This document shows positions 32,973-43,826 of a stretch of DNA of 64,000 nucleotides, piece after piece. The first letter of the stretch is position 1; each line of letters begins with the position of its first letter. The DNA is from Collybia mongolica (Eukaryota; Basidiomycota; Agaricomycetes; Agaricales; Clitocybaceae): contig JAAXNY010000011.1 in assembly GCA_013420905.1 (NCBI GenBank), positions 992,001 to 1,056,000 of the forward strand, given 5' to 3'. Under the pieces are notes generated by a model. It was not told the origin of the DNA, made no database searches, and saw nothing but the letters and a program-made list of their open reading frames with translations. The translations under genes were made by a program, and so were the position numbers.

Positions 32973-35346
32973 ATGTCGCATTTTCCTGCACTCGATATCA
33001 ACAATCCGTTGAGATTGCTTGCCTTGATTATCGCTCTTAAGTACTTTTATCGTCTCTGCTACCACACGAAGCATTGGCCACCCGGTCCCCGTGGTCTTCC
33101 CATCCTAGGATACATATTCCAATTCACGAGGTCTCCTTGGTATATGTTTACTGAATGGAAAGCTCAATATGGTGTGTCCCATTTCTCAACATGAAATCTG
33201 CTCCTGTGACATCGTTAAAGCATTTGATTCACAGGACCCATTGTTTCTTTGAATCTTGCTGGGCAGCCGATGATCATCTTAAATACCCACAAGGTGGCCA
33301 GCGACCTACTAAGTAAGAAAAATACAATGATTGGCAACTCCCCTAAACAAACCTCTCAGACCGTCGCTCCCAGATCTATAGCGATCGACCGAGATTCGTA
33401 ATGGCGGGAGAGATATTAACAGGAGGCTTGAACATTACATTAATGTCGTGCACTGACAGGTAAGCCCGGGGTCCCAGCCATATCCTCATACACTCCACCG
33501 CACGCAAACTATGCTTTTATGCTTACCAGGTGGCGCCGAATGCGCAGAGCAACACACGAAGGCTTCAATGCCCGGACTGCTGAAAACTACAGACCTGTAC
33601 AAGAAGTTGAGGCAGCTCGTCTAGTGGCCAACTTGATTCACGATCCGGCTAATTGGGATGTCCATTTTAAACGGTAGGGACTGCTCACCCCCTCGCGTTG
33701 GCATATTCCAATAATGTGAGCTACTGCAGAAGTGCAGCGTCAACTGCCCTCTGCTCGGTATACGGAAGGGACCCGCTTGAACGCGAGGACGATCCTGTCG
33801 TTGAGAGAATCAACGACATGATGCATCGGGTTGTTCGTGCTGCATTTCCTGGTGCCCACCTGGTTGAAATTTTTCCCCAAATGAAACAGCTTCCATCTTG
33901 GATGGCAAAATGGAAGCGTGAAGGACTGGAGTATTTCGCAAAGGATACAAGGATGTTTGAAGGCTTTCTCTCTGATGTTAAAGAGCGCGTGGTGGGCGTC
34001 TCACGCATTCAGTACTCCTAAGGTTGTTTAATTACTCTGAATAGCTCGCTGATGACTGCAAACCTTGTTTTGCCTCTTCACTACTGGACAACCAGAACAA
34101 GCTCAACCTCACAAACGAGGAGGTACCCTGGTTGGCTGGCATGATCCTGTGAGTGTCGTACATGTATGCCATCTTCCTCAACCTTTGAAATCTGAAATAT
34201 CATTTTTAGTGGGGCAGGGTCTGAAACGGTGCGTGGCTAGGCTTAATTCAAACCCCGTTGCAGATTTTCAACTCCTGCAAGACTGCTTCTGCATTATCTG
34301 TCTTTCTTTTGGCAATGGTGCTGTACCCCGATGTGATGCGAAGAGCGCAGACAGACATCGATAACGCCGTTGGGCGTGATCGACTCCCGAATTTTGGAGA
34401 TCATGACAGATTACCGTATATTCAGGCCATGGTAAAGGAAGTACTTCGGTGGAGGCCAGTTACACCTTTGGGTGGGCCTCTCGTGCATCAAAGATAAGAT
34501 ACCTTTCTGACCAATCGTTAGGTGTTACCAGATGTGCAGCGGAGGTACGTATGAGATTTGCCCGGGTCGAGCATGTAACAGCTTAAATTGACTATTAGAA
34601 CGATTGGTATGAGGGGTACTACATACCTAAGGGTATGTTTTTCAAACCTAAACTAGCCGCCTGTGTTCAGCTCATAGATTCCCCTGAAGGTACATGGATT
34701 ATTCCTAATGCCTGGTAAGAGCATATCTTTCATCCACTGAATGGCAATAACGTTCTCAAAAATCTACCCGCCATAGGGCCATGAACAGGTACGAAAAAAA
34801 AGGGCATATACATGCCCACTCTGACCTCGCCGTTTCAGAGACCCAGTTCTCTATCCAGACTATGACGAGTTCCGCCCCAGTCGGTTCTTGAATGATTCCG
34901 GGGGGATCAATCAAGTCTTCTCAGATATGGCACCTTTGGGTCACGTCACTTACGGATTTGGCAAACGGTGAGCCGACACTCTTACGACATCCCTGCAACG
35001 CACAAGATATCTTATGCAATATGTGGCATCTGTAGTATATGCCCCGGGCTGAGCATGGCGAATCAGTTTCTCTTCATCAACTTCGCGTGTATGCTGTGGG
35101 CCCTAAACATCGAGCAGGCTACGGACAGTCAAGGAAATAAGATTGTGCCGTCGAGGAATGACTGCATCGACGAGGGCACGATTGTGTAGGGGTTTTTTTT
35201 CCTGCGTTCCAAGTGCGGTCCAAGCTAAACCCACGACCCCCCTTTTTTGGACTTCTAGGAAGCCGGCCCCGTTCATCTGCAAGATTACGGTACGGTCAAG
35301 TGATGTTTATACCGTGTTGGAGCAGACAAAGACGGTCAACGAATAG
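32973..35346 (+). CDS. Cytochrome P450 D, intact, many exons
   Basis: Paralogue of P450-A with the same exon layout. Start ATG 32973; anchor PLRLLALIIALKYFY; hinge WPPGPRGLPILGY. I-helix WLAGMILGAGSETTAS. ExxR in VKEVLRWRP. DEFRPSRFL. Haem-binding loop YGFGKRICPG. C-terminus VLEQTKTVNE, stop 35344-35346. All introns are ordinary GT-AG; the site that is GC-AG in P450-A is GT-AG here. No nonsense codon remains after splicing. Substrate unknown; the tight cluster of four related P450 loci suggests local family expansion rather than a biosynthetic cluster, since no other biosynthetic enzyme is present. Confidence 0.9.
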
Positions 35347-35821
35347 ATCTACATAGTTCTGGATGTAGTGGTAGGATGGCAGATTTCGTCGTTCCCTAAC
35401 ATGTGCAAATTTCCTTCAACCCAGAAACGGACGAGCAACAAATTCAGTGCTCAGCCCATTGATCCCTGTATATGAAAGAGTCTGTATGTTCGTCAGCGGT
35501 GTCGCCAGTTATAACAAGACCGCGTTGATTCCCTAGGAGAATGCTGACCCTAAGTCCTGCTCTGCACGTTTCACTAAGTCCTCCTCCATCAAACCCAAGA
35601 CCCGGCCGTCTATCCTGAATCCAGAAAATCATGGTATTCCATTATCCTAGTCATTATTCCGATTTCCAAAACGTCATGAAAAGAAAGGAAGATTCCCCAG
35701 GAGACTGCGCATACGCAGACGCGCCCTCCTGCTTATTATCCTCATTATCCATCCGCCACCCCTCGTTGCTGCATTAACTACTGCTATTAACTCTCCAATC
35801 TCACCCTACACGTACACCCTC
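35347..35821. other. Convergent 3' intergenic region
   Basis: Lies between the convergent stops of P450-D and the oxysterol-binding protein gene. Nothing coding is seen; it presumably holds both polyadenylation regions. Confidence 0.5.
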
Positions 35822-37465
35822 TCACGACGACGCCGACGGCCAATCCTCGCCAAATACGGCTGGCCAATTCTCTTTGAACACATACATTTCCTCCGTCAGG
35901 GGTATCGTCTTCGCCAACCCCGCAAGGCGTTCGTCTGGATCACGAATCAAGTGTCAACGGACTGCAGAGATGAAACTACGATTTGTAAAAAAACAGCACT
36001 CACACACTGGGTCCGGTGTGACCTGCCGTTCAAAGTGCCACCCCTCCCACGCCTTGCCGTCCTCCTTCTCGCGCACACGCCGCTCGCGCTGCTCCACCTC
36101 TATGCGCCCCTTCTCGCGGCTCGCGCTCTCAAAGTCGCCCTCGCGGATGCCCTTCGCGACGAGCCCCCATAGCCGCCGCGTCTCCCACTCGCCCATTTTC
36201 GCGAGCGGCGTGGTGTCCACGTGCCGCGGAGGGAGCACACTCATGTCGTGGAAGAATTTCGTGGGGGGTGGCGCGAACGCCGAGTGTGTGCCTTTGGTGA
36301 ATTTGGAGTTGAGGTGCCATGTCCCCTCAACGACGTAATCTTCAGTGCCCTGCCCGCCGAGAAAAAAAAAATGAACAAGCACAATAAGAGTTTTGTTGAC
36401 TGATTGATAAGAGATGTGGCTCACCCCAGCAGCGCTCACGACGCTTGCTTTGAACGAGTGCGACCTGCCCGTGAAATAACCCTTGCCCTTGTACTCAATT
36501 GCCGTGACGTACCCGCCGCCGATGATGTGCGAGGTCTCGGCAAGCTCGATGTAGGGAGAGCCGTACCACAGCCCGTCGATCCTAAGGCGCGGGAAGTTGA
36601 TGAGGTACTCTTCCTTCTTGCCGCCGGGGAGGTTTACAGTGAGGATTGCGTGGCCGATCTGCTTGACGATGATGGAACCGCCTGCGATGTGGATGAGATA
36701 TGGTCAGGGGCGGAGGGGAGGAGGGGTGCGCACCGCTGAAACTCGTCTTCTGTGCATTGTGTCCACGCAGCTGGAGGCCCTTTGTCTTGTTTTCAATGAC
36801 ATAGGCGGTGATAGGTGGGTGGTGGGAGACCTGCTCGACAAGGAGGTCTGTGCGGCCCTGTGAAAGCGAGGAGGCGGCCCATTGGCCGTAGAAAAGCCTG
36901 GAGGACTCAGGGTTTAGAATAAGACGAAGAGGTGGTGGATAGAGACGCACTCTCCAAGAACGGGGTTGAGTGGCCTGCGAAGGGAGGATTAGGATTAGGA
37001 TAGCACGTGGGGTAGGGTAAAGGGGAACGCACTTTTTCTCAGACCCCATGCTTTCATTTCGGCTAGTATACTGGCCCTTGAGCGTGACGATGAACCAACG
37101 TAATATAGCAAGTGCCCTGCCTGCGGGGTCGTCCGGAAAGTCGGCGATCGACGCGAAAAGTGCTGGGTGCTCGCACCAGTAAGCGGGGAATTCTGTCAAC
37201 GAGACTGGAGAGAGAATGAATGGCGGAGCCGTCATCGACGAGAGGTCCCCTGAGAAGGAGGCGATGCTGCAAGATGGGAACCGTTAGCGCTCCATCGCTA
37301 TGCTGACTTGATAAAATCCGCCTCAGGCTGTTAACACGCACGATTTGAGAAATGAAGTCCAGCTGGAACGCTGGGAGACGGGGACGGCCTGTATTAAAAT
37401 AAGGTTATGTTGAAATAAATAAAATTATTGTGGACGTTACTTGCTTCGCCTACAGTTTCAGCCAT
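35822..37465 (-). CDS. KES1: Oxysterol-binding protein, short Kes1/Osh4 type
   Basis: Lipid-exchange protein carrying sterol/PI4P between membranes. Start 37465 (MAET), with the first intron beginning GTAGGC; exon 2 is 37342-37388 (AVPVSQRSSWTSFLKS), exon 3 starts at 37266. Signature motifs: PPFILSPVSLTEFPAYWCE, EKKPLNPVLGE, the family fingerprint EQVSHHPPITAY, then GSIIVKQIGHAIL and GTEDYVVEGTWHLNS. The last exon after a GTGAGT intron reads DPVYERLAGLAKTIPL and ends EDWPSASS, stop 35822-35824. No PH or ankyrin domain precedes the core, so it is the short type. All exons join in frame. Confidence 0.9.
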
Positions 37466-37765
37466 GATTGAAGTTGAAGTTGGGGTATGAGCTTAGGAAT
37501 AAGGATGGGCCCTTCGCTTGTCCGCTCTTTATCGGCTACATCAGGTGACGTAATCCCACGTGACTCAAATCTCCTCTTCAAACAGCACCATTTTGGCCTG
37601 CCGACCTACCGGGACACTCAGACAATTCAAGCCGATTCAGTCGTGGGGTAACTACATTTCTGTTTCTATTCAATCTATTCAAAAGTCAGACCAGCCGAGC
37701 CCAGCAGACGCAGAAGAACAAAGAGAAGGCTTGTTACCAGCCTGGTATCTCAGGGCCCTATCTCT

Positions 37766-38308
37766 TCATCGCAAACGACTAGAAACATGGCTCGGCAGGG
37801 GAGGCTGAAAGCCCAAATTCAATACAAGCGCACCCCACAACCCCCTCAACTCTTGGACCTCTCTTAGGAGCTCGTTCTGCCGCCGAACCATGTGCGTGAT
37901 ATTCTCACGGGCAGACACCATCGACGTAATCTAGAGGGAAATATTGTTCATTCCGAATAAATGGGAGCCCCAAGAGTAGCCACACACACCCCGAAGATGT
38001 CTAGTGATTATCTCAACGCCTCGCGATATTCCGCTATCTTTGCCCGATCCGAGTTATGGTTAATCACGCGACGGAATATACCTTTTGACAGCTCCTGCTT
38101 GGCAAAATCGAGGATGGACATAAGTGTTCTATGGGCGTATCAGCCATTGCATACTGTGTTAACAAGTAGGTAACATACGATCAGCGTCTATATGTCTTGG
38201 CGAAGACCACTGGCGGGAATATTATGCCTGGAATGCACATCTATGACGACGGATACTAGGCCACACACATCGCGCGTGATGTAGTATCCGCCGTCATAGA
38301 TCTGTCAG
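37766..38308 (-). pseudogene. Adaptor-like protein copy 2, one nonsense codon
   Basis: Paralogue of the next gene. Recognisable blocks on the minus strand are RDVCGLVSVVIDVHS, ILDFAKQELSKGIFRRVIN, SDRAKIAEYREALR, a stop, SLDIFG, an intron, then SARENITHMVRRQNE and a short tail ending at 37766. The stop is TAA at 38008-38010 where the sister gene has CAA (REALRQSLD). The N-terminal exon is not found. Probably inactive, unless a variant model skips the stop. Confidence 0.7.
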
Positions 38309-38610
38309 GCTTAAAGTATTCTATCCCCTCGTTATTGCAACTGCGCTCCGAGGTCAAGAGGACATTTGGTATATGCCCATGTACTTTCCAAGCCATATTG
38401 GCATTAGCTCAGCTTGAAAAAAAAAAGATTGCATTACCATCCTGACTTTGGCGAAATTGCCGAGTAGTCCAAACAAGACCAACTTTACAAGCGGTGCCAG
38501 TTGCTGGGCGCAGTAATAGTACAATTTGAGTTTACCACCCACACTCAGAGTCTCTACTTCCACTGCCCCACATGAATCAAGAGTTAGACTGTCATCAATC
38601 TCTAATAAAG

Positions 38611-39642
38611 TTATGAACCGTAAAAACTGATGAATGAATGGTTGTTTGAGCCCAAGGTGATCGTGGTGACCGTGTTGTTCGAGTTTGAGTTCTCTATGTG
38701 GCGGGACTTGTCTTCCAATGTGAAGTCTCCAGTGACGTAGTAGTGAGGAGTGAACTGGGGAACGTCGGGACACAGTGGGCCGCTCAACGTGCTGACGCGC
38801 AACGGATGTATGTGTGGCCAACTGGGGTTTCGAAACGGATTTTTGGAATGAGGGGCGGGAGGGGGTGAAAGTGATGTGTTGATCGGGGGTGAGGCAAGAG
38901 CCGTCTTCTCTGTGTGGGTATTTTCAAGGGCCTCTACAAGGAGCTGCGTAAGGTCTAAGCCTTGCGTGCTTTGCTGTTCAAGATGTCGAACGATCTCCTC
39001 TTGATTTTTGGTTATCCGTGCTATATTTTCTCGGATGCTGACCGTCGACTGTAGCTTTTCGGGGGGTGGGCACGGAGTAGACACAAGGGGGACAGAGTCC
39101 ACGTACCCCGAATACATCCAGCGATTGTCGCAAAGCCTCGCGGTACTCCAATATTTTTGCGCAATCCGAATTATTTCGGATTATCCTGCGAAGTATGCCG
39201 CGCTTGAGTTCCTTCTGGGAGAATGCATAGATAGATTGGAGAGTTCTATGAAATCATCAGGCTCGAACCATCAATTATAAAGACCTCGAGGTGTACCCAA
39301 GTAGTTCCTTAACATGGATATCCAGGTCGTCGGATGCGACAACGGTGTTAGAATGTGCACCAACAATGGCATACACTAGCCCACATGAGTCACTGGCAAG
39401 GCGTTTAAAGCCTTCCTTGCAATCTTTCATGTTCTACAAATTCTAGCATAAACGGCGGTCTCAATCAATATGGCTTGAGAACATACCTGAACTATATTGA
39501 GGATCCCCAATGCCAGGTCAGCAGCCTCCATAAGATATGGAACCGGTGCAACTCGGGCAGCATCATGCAGTGTCGTCAAAATTAGCAAGGATACATCGAG
39601 AGTAAGCCCACACAACGCTTTGCTTGGGGGTGGGGCTTTCAT
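38611..39642 (-). CDS. Basidiomycete adaptor-like helical protein (N-terminal domain type found in NLR/STAND and TKL proteins)
   Basis: Start ATG 39642 (MKAPPPSKALCGLTLDVS). Exon 1 holds VSLLILTTLHDAARVAPVPY and LALGILNIVQ. Later exons hold CKEGFKRLASDSCGLVYAIV, AFSQKELKRGILRRIIRNN and AKILEYREALRQSLDVFG, then TVSIRENIARITKNQEEIV after a GTACGT intron. Many Agaricomycete proteins share this helical domain, alone or in front of NACHT/AAA or kinase domains; its role there is presumed signalling or oligomerisation. The tail (about 110 residues) is Pro/Asn-rich. One short intron (GTCTTT...CATAG, 39 nt) is needed near 39,250 and is not a strong donor. Function unproven. Confidence 0.65.
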
Positions 39643-40420
39643 CTTCTCTGGCTTTATGCTGACCGATAGGTATTTTGTGGGATGTGTGGGGTTGTACTGT
39701 CTTACCTTGCACCGCATATCCAAAGCCTAGTACATATAGCCCGAAAGCTGTTAAATGACATTATTTGGCATCCACAATAAATGATCAGGCGATGTGGCGC
39801 CCTTGTATCTCCCCATTAGAGTCCAACTACGAGGGTACTTGGGGGCTAGGCCTGAGCTTCGGGGACCAAAGTTATTAAAGACGATCAGGAAAGCGCCCTT
39901 TTGGTATCAACGCGCGCAGCCTAACATGCCAATATGATACTTAGCCATGACCACTAGAATGCGAGCCGAATCAGCATCCTTTACCTTGAGAAAATCTTGA
40001 TCTACAACAATTGGACCCCAGAGCTTGGAGAAAGAAGCTGGACCAACTCATGAAAGGGGTGAAGTTGGCAAAATTAGTATGAACCTGAGTTACAATTTGA
40101 TCCGAGATCTCCGGTTCTTCTGCAGTTAAATACCATGACCACCAAGTCCTGTTATATTTAAACGCGAAAGACATGACGCCGTTCCGGGTACATGTGCAAG
40201 GCCCGAAAAATCTCAGTGCCAACTTGTTCTCAAAGGACAGACCAAGTGTCTGGGAAGATCGACACATCATATTAACATTCTCGATTTTAGAAGTCTCCCA
40301 AACAGGGTACACTGGATAACGAAGATTTCTGAAGAAAATCATACTAAAAGAAAAGAAAAAAGATGCCCCAGAGACCATCGTCGTTCCCTCCATTACTTCG
40401 CAATTTTCAAGGTGTTGTTA
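39643..40420. other. Intergenic region, no supported gene
   Basis: A minus-strand frame at 39,971-40,393 (140 codons, Phe/Trp/Asn-rich) is open but shows no family motif and no splice continuation; I do not call it. The rest looks non-coding. Confidence 0.4.
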
Positions 40421-41402
40421 TTTACTTGTAGCTCACATGGACATGATCCCTACAGGGTTTTAGAATTTGACCTGCTTGATTTGCCAAGGTGCATGACTTA
40501 CCAGTGATTCTGGGTGATATCTCCCCGATCTTCCATTGCGCGCCAGCTGCCCCAGGATTTGACGGCGTCTACGTCTGGGTTCCAAATACGTTGGCCCCAG
40601 ATGACGTATTTGAGGTTTAACGTGGCGCGGTTGTTCATAACCCACTCAGCAATTTGCTTGCCTGAGGTAGTCGCGGTCTGTTCAGAAAATCAGCAAGGTC
40701 CGACAAGGCAGGCTTTGAAAGGCGTACACCACCGGCATCCGAACACATCATGTCAGTCGCCATTCCACAGCAATGATCTGAGCCGCTTCCGCAGGTGCAA
40801 CTGCGGGTACAATAGATCTGGCGAACGCGACCCGGCCAGGCAGCCACGATCTTCTTGGCACCAGCGACGGCGGCCGATTTGCAGGCACCTACAGCAGGGA
40901 ATGCGGGTGCGGCATAACCACCGAAACCTAGAGCCTAGAACATTGGGGATTAGTAATCTATTGATATAGGATAGAGATAAAATGTCTGAAATATATATGG
41001 TGTACCGCTTCATGGAGAGATGGAAAACAATCTTACAGTGGATTGGCAACACATGAAACTAGAAGGGCCAGGGCATTGGTTGGCAACAGAGCTGGAAGCA
41101 CAGTCGCTGCTCCAGCGACAATTACCAGCTGTAGAAGTACTGCATTTTGGCTTGGTACAACATTTGACATCAGCAGGATCTGCAGGGCAGGCGCCGGAGA
41201 TAGTGGTACCACCCGAAGCAGAGCAAGTCGTTGTGGTGACGCAGACACCTGCATAGGAAGTAGGAGTTGAGTATTGGGGTGAGGGCTCAATCATAATAAT
41301 AGTCTAACCTGCTGCCCCACCAGAGCCGTAGCAAGGCTCGTTCAACGCTGCATTCGCAACGATAGCTGTGAGGAGGATCGAGAAAAGAACCGGAATTTGC
41401 AT
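40421..41402 (-). CDS. Secreted Cys-rich protein with ARB-07466-like C-terminal domain
   Basis: Start 41402 encodes a signal peptide (MQIPVLFSILLTAIVANAAL). A Cys-rich segment of about 75 residues follows (CYGSGG, CVTTTTCSASGG, DVKCCTKPKC, SFMCC), then a linker GFGGYAAPAFP, then the conserved fungal domain: AVAGAKKIVAAWPGRVRQIY, CTCGSGSDHCCGMATDMMC, EWVMNNRATLNLKYVIWGQR, MEDRGDITQNHWDHVHVSYK, stop 40421-40423. The last intron splits NHW and is required to reach DHVHV. All exons are in frame. Family members are extracellular, and the domain resembles peptidoglycan-active metallo-folds with HxH-type endings, but the activity is not established. Confidence 0.8.
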
Positions 41403-42796
41403 GGTAGGTTGTCCTCTTTGGAGATTGCGCGCTTTTACAGTAGAAAGCCTATCACAACGAGACAGAATGAACTGGGAACGCTCCAATCTACTTATACCGT
41501 TCTTCAGTTCATATCCACTATGAACCCCGGAATAGTGTTTTTCGCTTGAGCAAGTAACACCTGGTGCATTGTACACAGATGTACGTAGCGTGACAGTATC
41601 ACCACAAGGTTGCTACTCTTGGCTGTTTCTAGTGCCTCCGAGATGTCGGGCCACGCCCAAAAGACGTGAAAGCTGGATTGCACCCAAGATTCTGCACTCG
41701 AGAAAAAGTGGGCATCAAAATCATTGATATAGATCAAACCAGTCTAGCAGTCTACTTACGGTAGCACGATGATGCATCACCTGCTCCTGTTACAAGCACC
41801 TGACATATAGCCATGAAAGCGCTTCCATCTAGGGCGCTTAACGCTCTAAGTAACCGACTAGGAGTTTTAGTTATATTGTCGTTCATTATCTTGTCGAACA
41901 ACAAGAGGTATTCTTACGGTGATCCTGAAAAGCCAACGCAAAAACTTGTATGGTGTGAAATCACAGCGGCGGTGGACTTGTTGACATTCAATTCGACTTT
42001 TTTGCTCGCTAGGGAGGATATCAACAATTCGCGTGGTACGTTGGAGAACGGAAATTCCCGAGTACCGGATCATATCCAGGGTCGTGCCATCCGCTCAGAG
42101 TTTCGCGAGCCACAGACTCCAACTCAACCTGAGCAGCAGTGTCGATATGGACGCGCAGAATTGCGAAAGTCCCTTCAAACGCGACGTACGGTGATAACCT
42201 TGTTGACCTGTTATGAAACCCCAGACGCGATTGGAGTGCCCGAGGTAATAACTCGGGTGCAAATGCATGTGTTATATCGTGACTTGGCGGTACCTGACGC
42301 ACGATGTTCTAGAGCTGAGCGCTTCTTTTGGCATCCATGTACAGAAAGACCCTCTACAGTAGCCCGTGACTCCTTATACATAGAGCCAGTCCGTTTCAGC
42401 TGTCACTAACTCCTTGTACCTAGATACCACAGAGAGTTAGTCTTGGGCTCTTGGCTACCTTGAGGACTGTCTGTGATGATCGAAGGCATGTCACGGTCGT
42501 GCAGCATTCAAACATTCACATCCGACTATCTAACCTCCAAAGTATTCAAGTCTGTACATATGGGGTATTTGAACATGGTTTAAACTTCATTAAAATAAGT
42601 ACCGTTGTATGGTACAGTTACACATGTTCCTATATGATTTATGGATCCTAATCATTAGGGATTTTATCCCAATGTCCTACCGTTATATAATAGGCTGCGC
42701 CTGCCAGCCACTGTCCTTTTAGGGTATAGTAAAATAATGGGGGCTGTCGGCAGGTAGATAACAAGTGTCTGGCGACGCACTACAACATACCAGTCG
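41403..42796. other. Intergenic region, no supported gene
   Basis: The largest frame is 41,813-42,409 plus (198 codons), composition-neutral, without motif and with a comparable minus-strand frame opposite. I see no exon pattern that makes either real. Confidence 0.4.
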
Positions 42797-43777
42797 TCAC
42801 GAGTGGGACAGGAGAAGCCTCTCCAGTGCATTGGGGGTGTGGAATGGGTCATACAGTTTGACATCAACCATATTCTGTTTTCCCCATCAAAAAACAATAA
42901 TATGAGCAGAGACATACTTACTATAGCTTAACTTAGGCATCTAAAGTATTTCGCACCGTCAGGATCATTTCCGATCTGCACGATTAGCACTGCAATGGAA
43001 TGAGGATCGTGGTTCGCGGCCTTGACACGCGCCTGAGCCTCGAGGAGGACATCCATTGTTTTATCACCTGTAGTGTTCAGTCGAAGCCAAGATCATTGCA
43101 TGCAACGGGATATGTTACCTTCAAACAGCACACCGTCAGTAAGGATGATTATGTCCAAGGGTGGTATGGCGGTATATCCGGGGGTATTTATTGCCGCATT
43201 GAGCTTTGCTATATGATTGTCAAGCAGTAGCCGGAGCGCTGTTCCTGTCCGCGTCCGCCCTGTTATGGTGTCCGATAAGTGCCTGCTACTTTACCGTGTT
43301 TTGCATGGGAGATAGAACCTTTGGGGTGCACTCCTTTAAAGATGGAGATCACGGCGTCCCTTCCCTTGTAAATCACGATGACTTATTAGTTACAGGCAGG
43401 GAGCGATGAGCAGTAATGGTTTACCTTGATAGCGTAGAAGGTACATGGAGAATTGAAAAAACGAATGTCAATGGAATGTGTGTCGAGTTTGAGGCTTTTA
43501 TCTGCGATATCGAGTAAAGCATCACAGGTTCGTTTCCAAAGGAAATTTTGCACCTACGGATTATTAGTAAAGTACGGGTAGTAGAAGGGGAAAAACACAC
43601 ATAGGTAGAATCATCAACGACAAAAAGGAGTTGATAGGCCCTATAAATATAATGCCCCCGATTTTCAGAAGTACTGGACAGGTGATTCTCAACGAACTTT
43701 AAATAGTCAACCATATAACTAGGGCACTCTTTACCAACTTGTGGACACCCGATGCGGTGGATCTGTAGGTGACGCAA
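42797..43777 (-). CDS. von Willebrand factor A domain protein, possibly broken near C-terminus
   Basis: Minus-strand exons join to a vWA fold: AYQLLFVVDDSTYVQNF (MIDAS-like DxSxx region, here DDSTY), RTCDALLDIADKSLKLD, DIRFFNSPCTFYAIK, GRDAVISIFKGVHPKG, TRTGTALRLLLDNHIAKLN, PLDIIILTDGV, VLLEAQARVKAANHDPHS and AVLIVQIGNDPDGAKYF. A TAA at 42928-42930 then precedes a well-formed GTAAGT intron and a family-like end (MVDVKLYDPFHTPNALE, stop 42797-42799). Either the stop is real and the protein is truncated by about 30 residues, or it is a young nonsense mutation. Fungal vWA proteins of this type are common but uncharacterised. Start 43777 or 43714. Confidence 0.75.
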
Positions 43778-43826
43778 AGGCAGAGCAGAATCTTCCTAGG
43801 GCCTGACATCTAAATAAACTCACTCA

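Noticed and set aside
8619..35346. P450 cluster as a secondary-metabolite biosynthetic cluster
   Set aside because: No terpene synthase, polyketide or peptide synthase, transferase or transporter lies among the P450s; tandem and segmental duplication explains the clustering.
35874..36338. 154-codon plus-strand frame
   Set aside because: Antisense shadow of the GC-rich C-terminal exons of the oxysterol-binding protein gene.
39971..40393. 140-codon minus-strand frame beginning MEGTTMVSGA
   Set aside because: No family motif recognised and no intron-compatible neighbours; left uncalled rather than named.
41813..42409. 198-codon plus-strand open frame
   Set aside because: No signal peptide, motif or splice partner; a comparable frame exists on the opposite strand, and composition is not coding-like.
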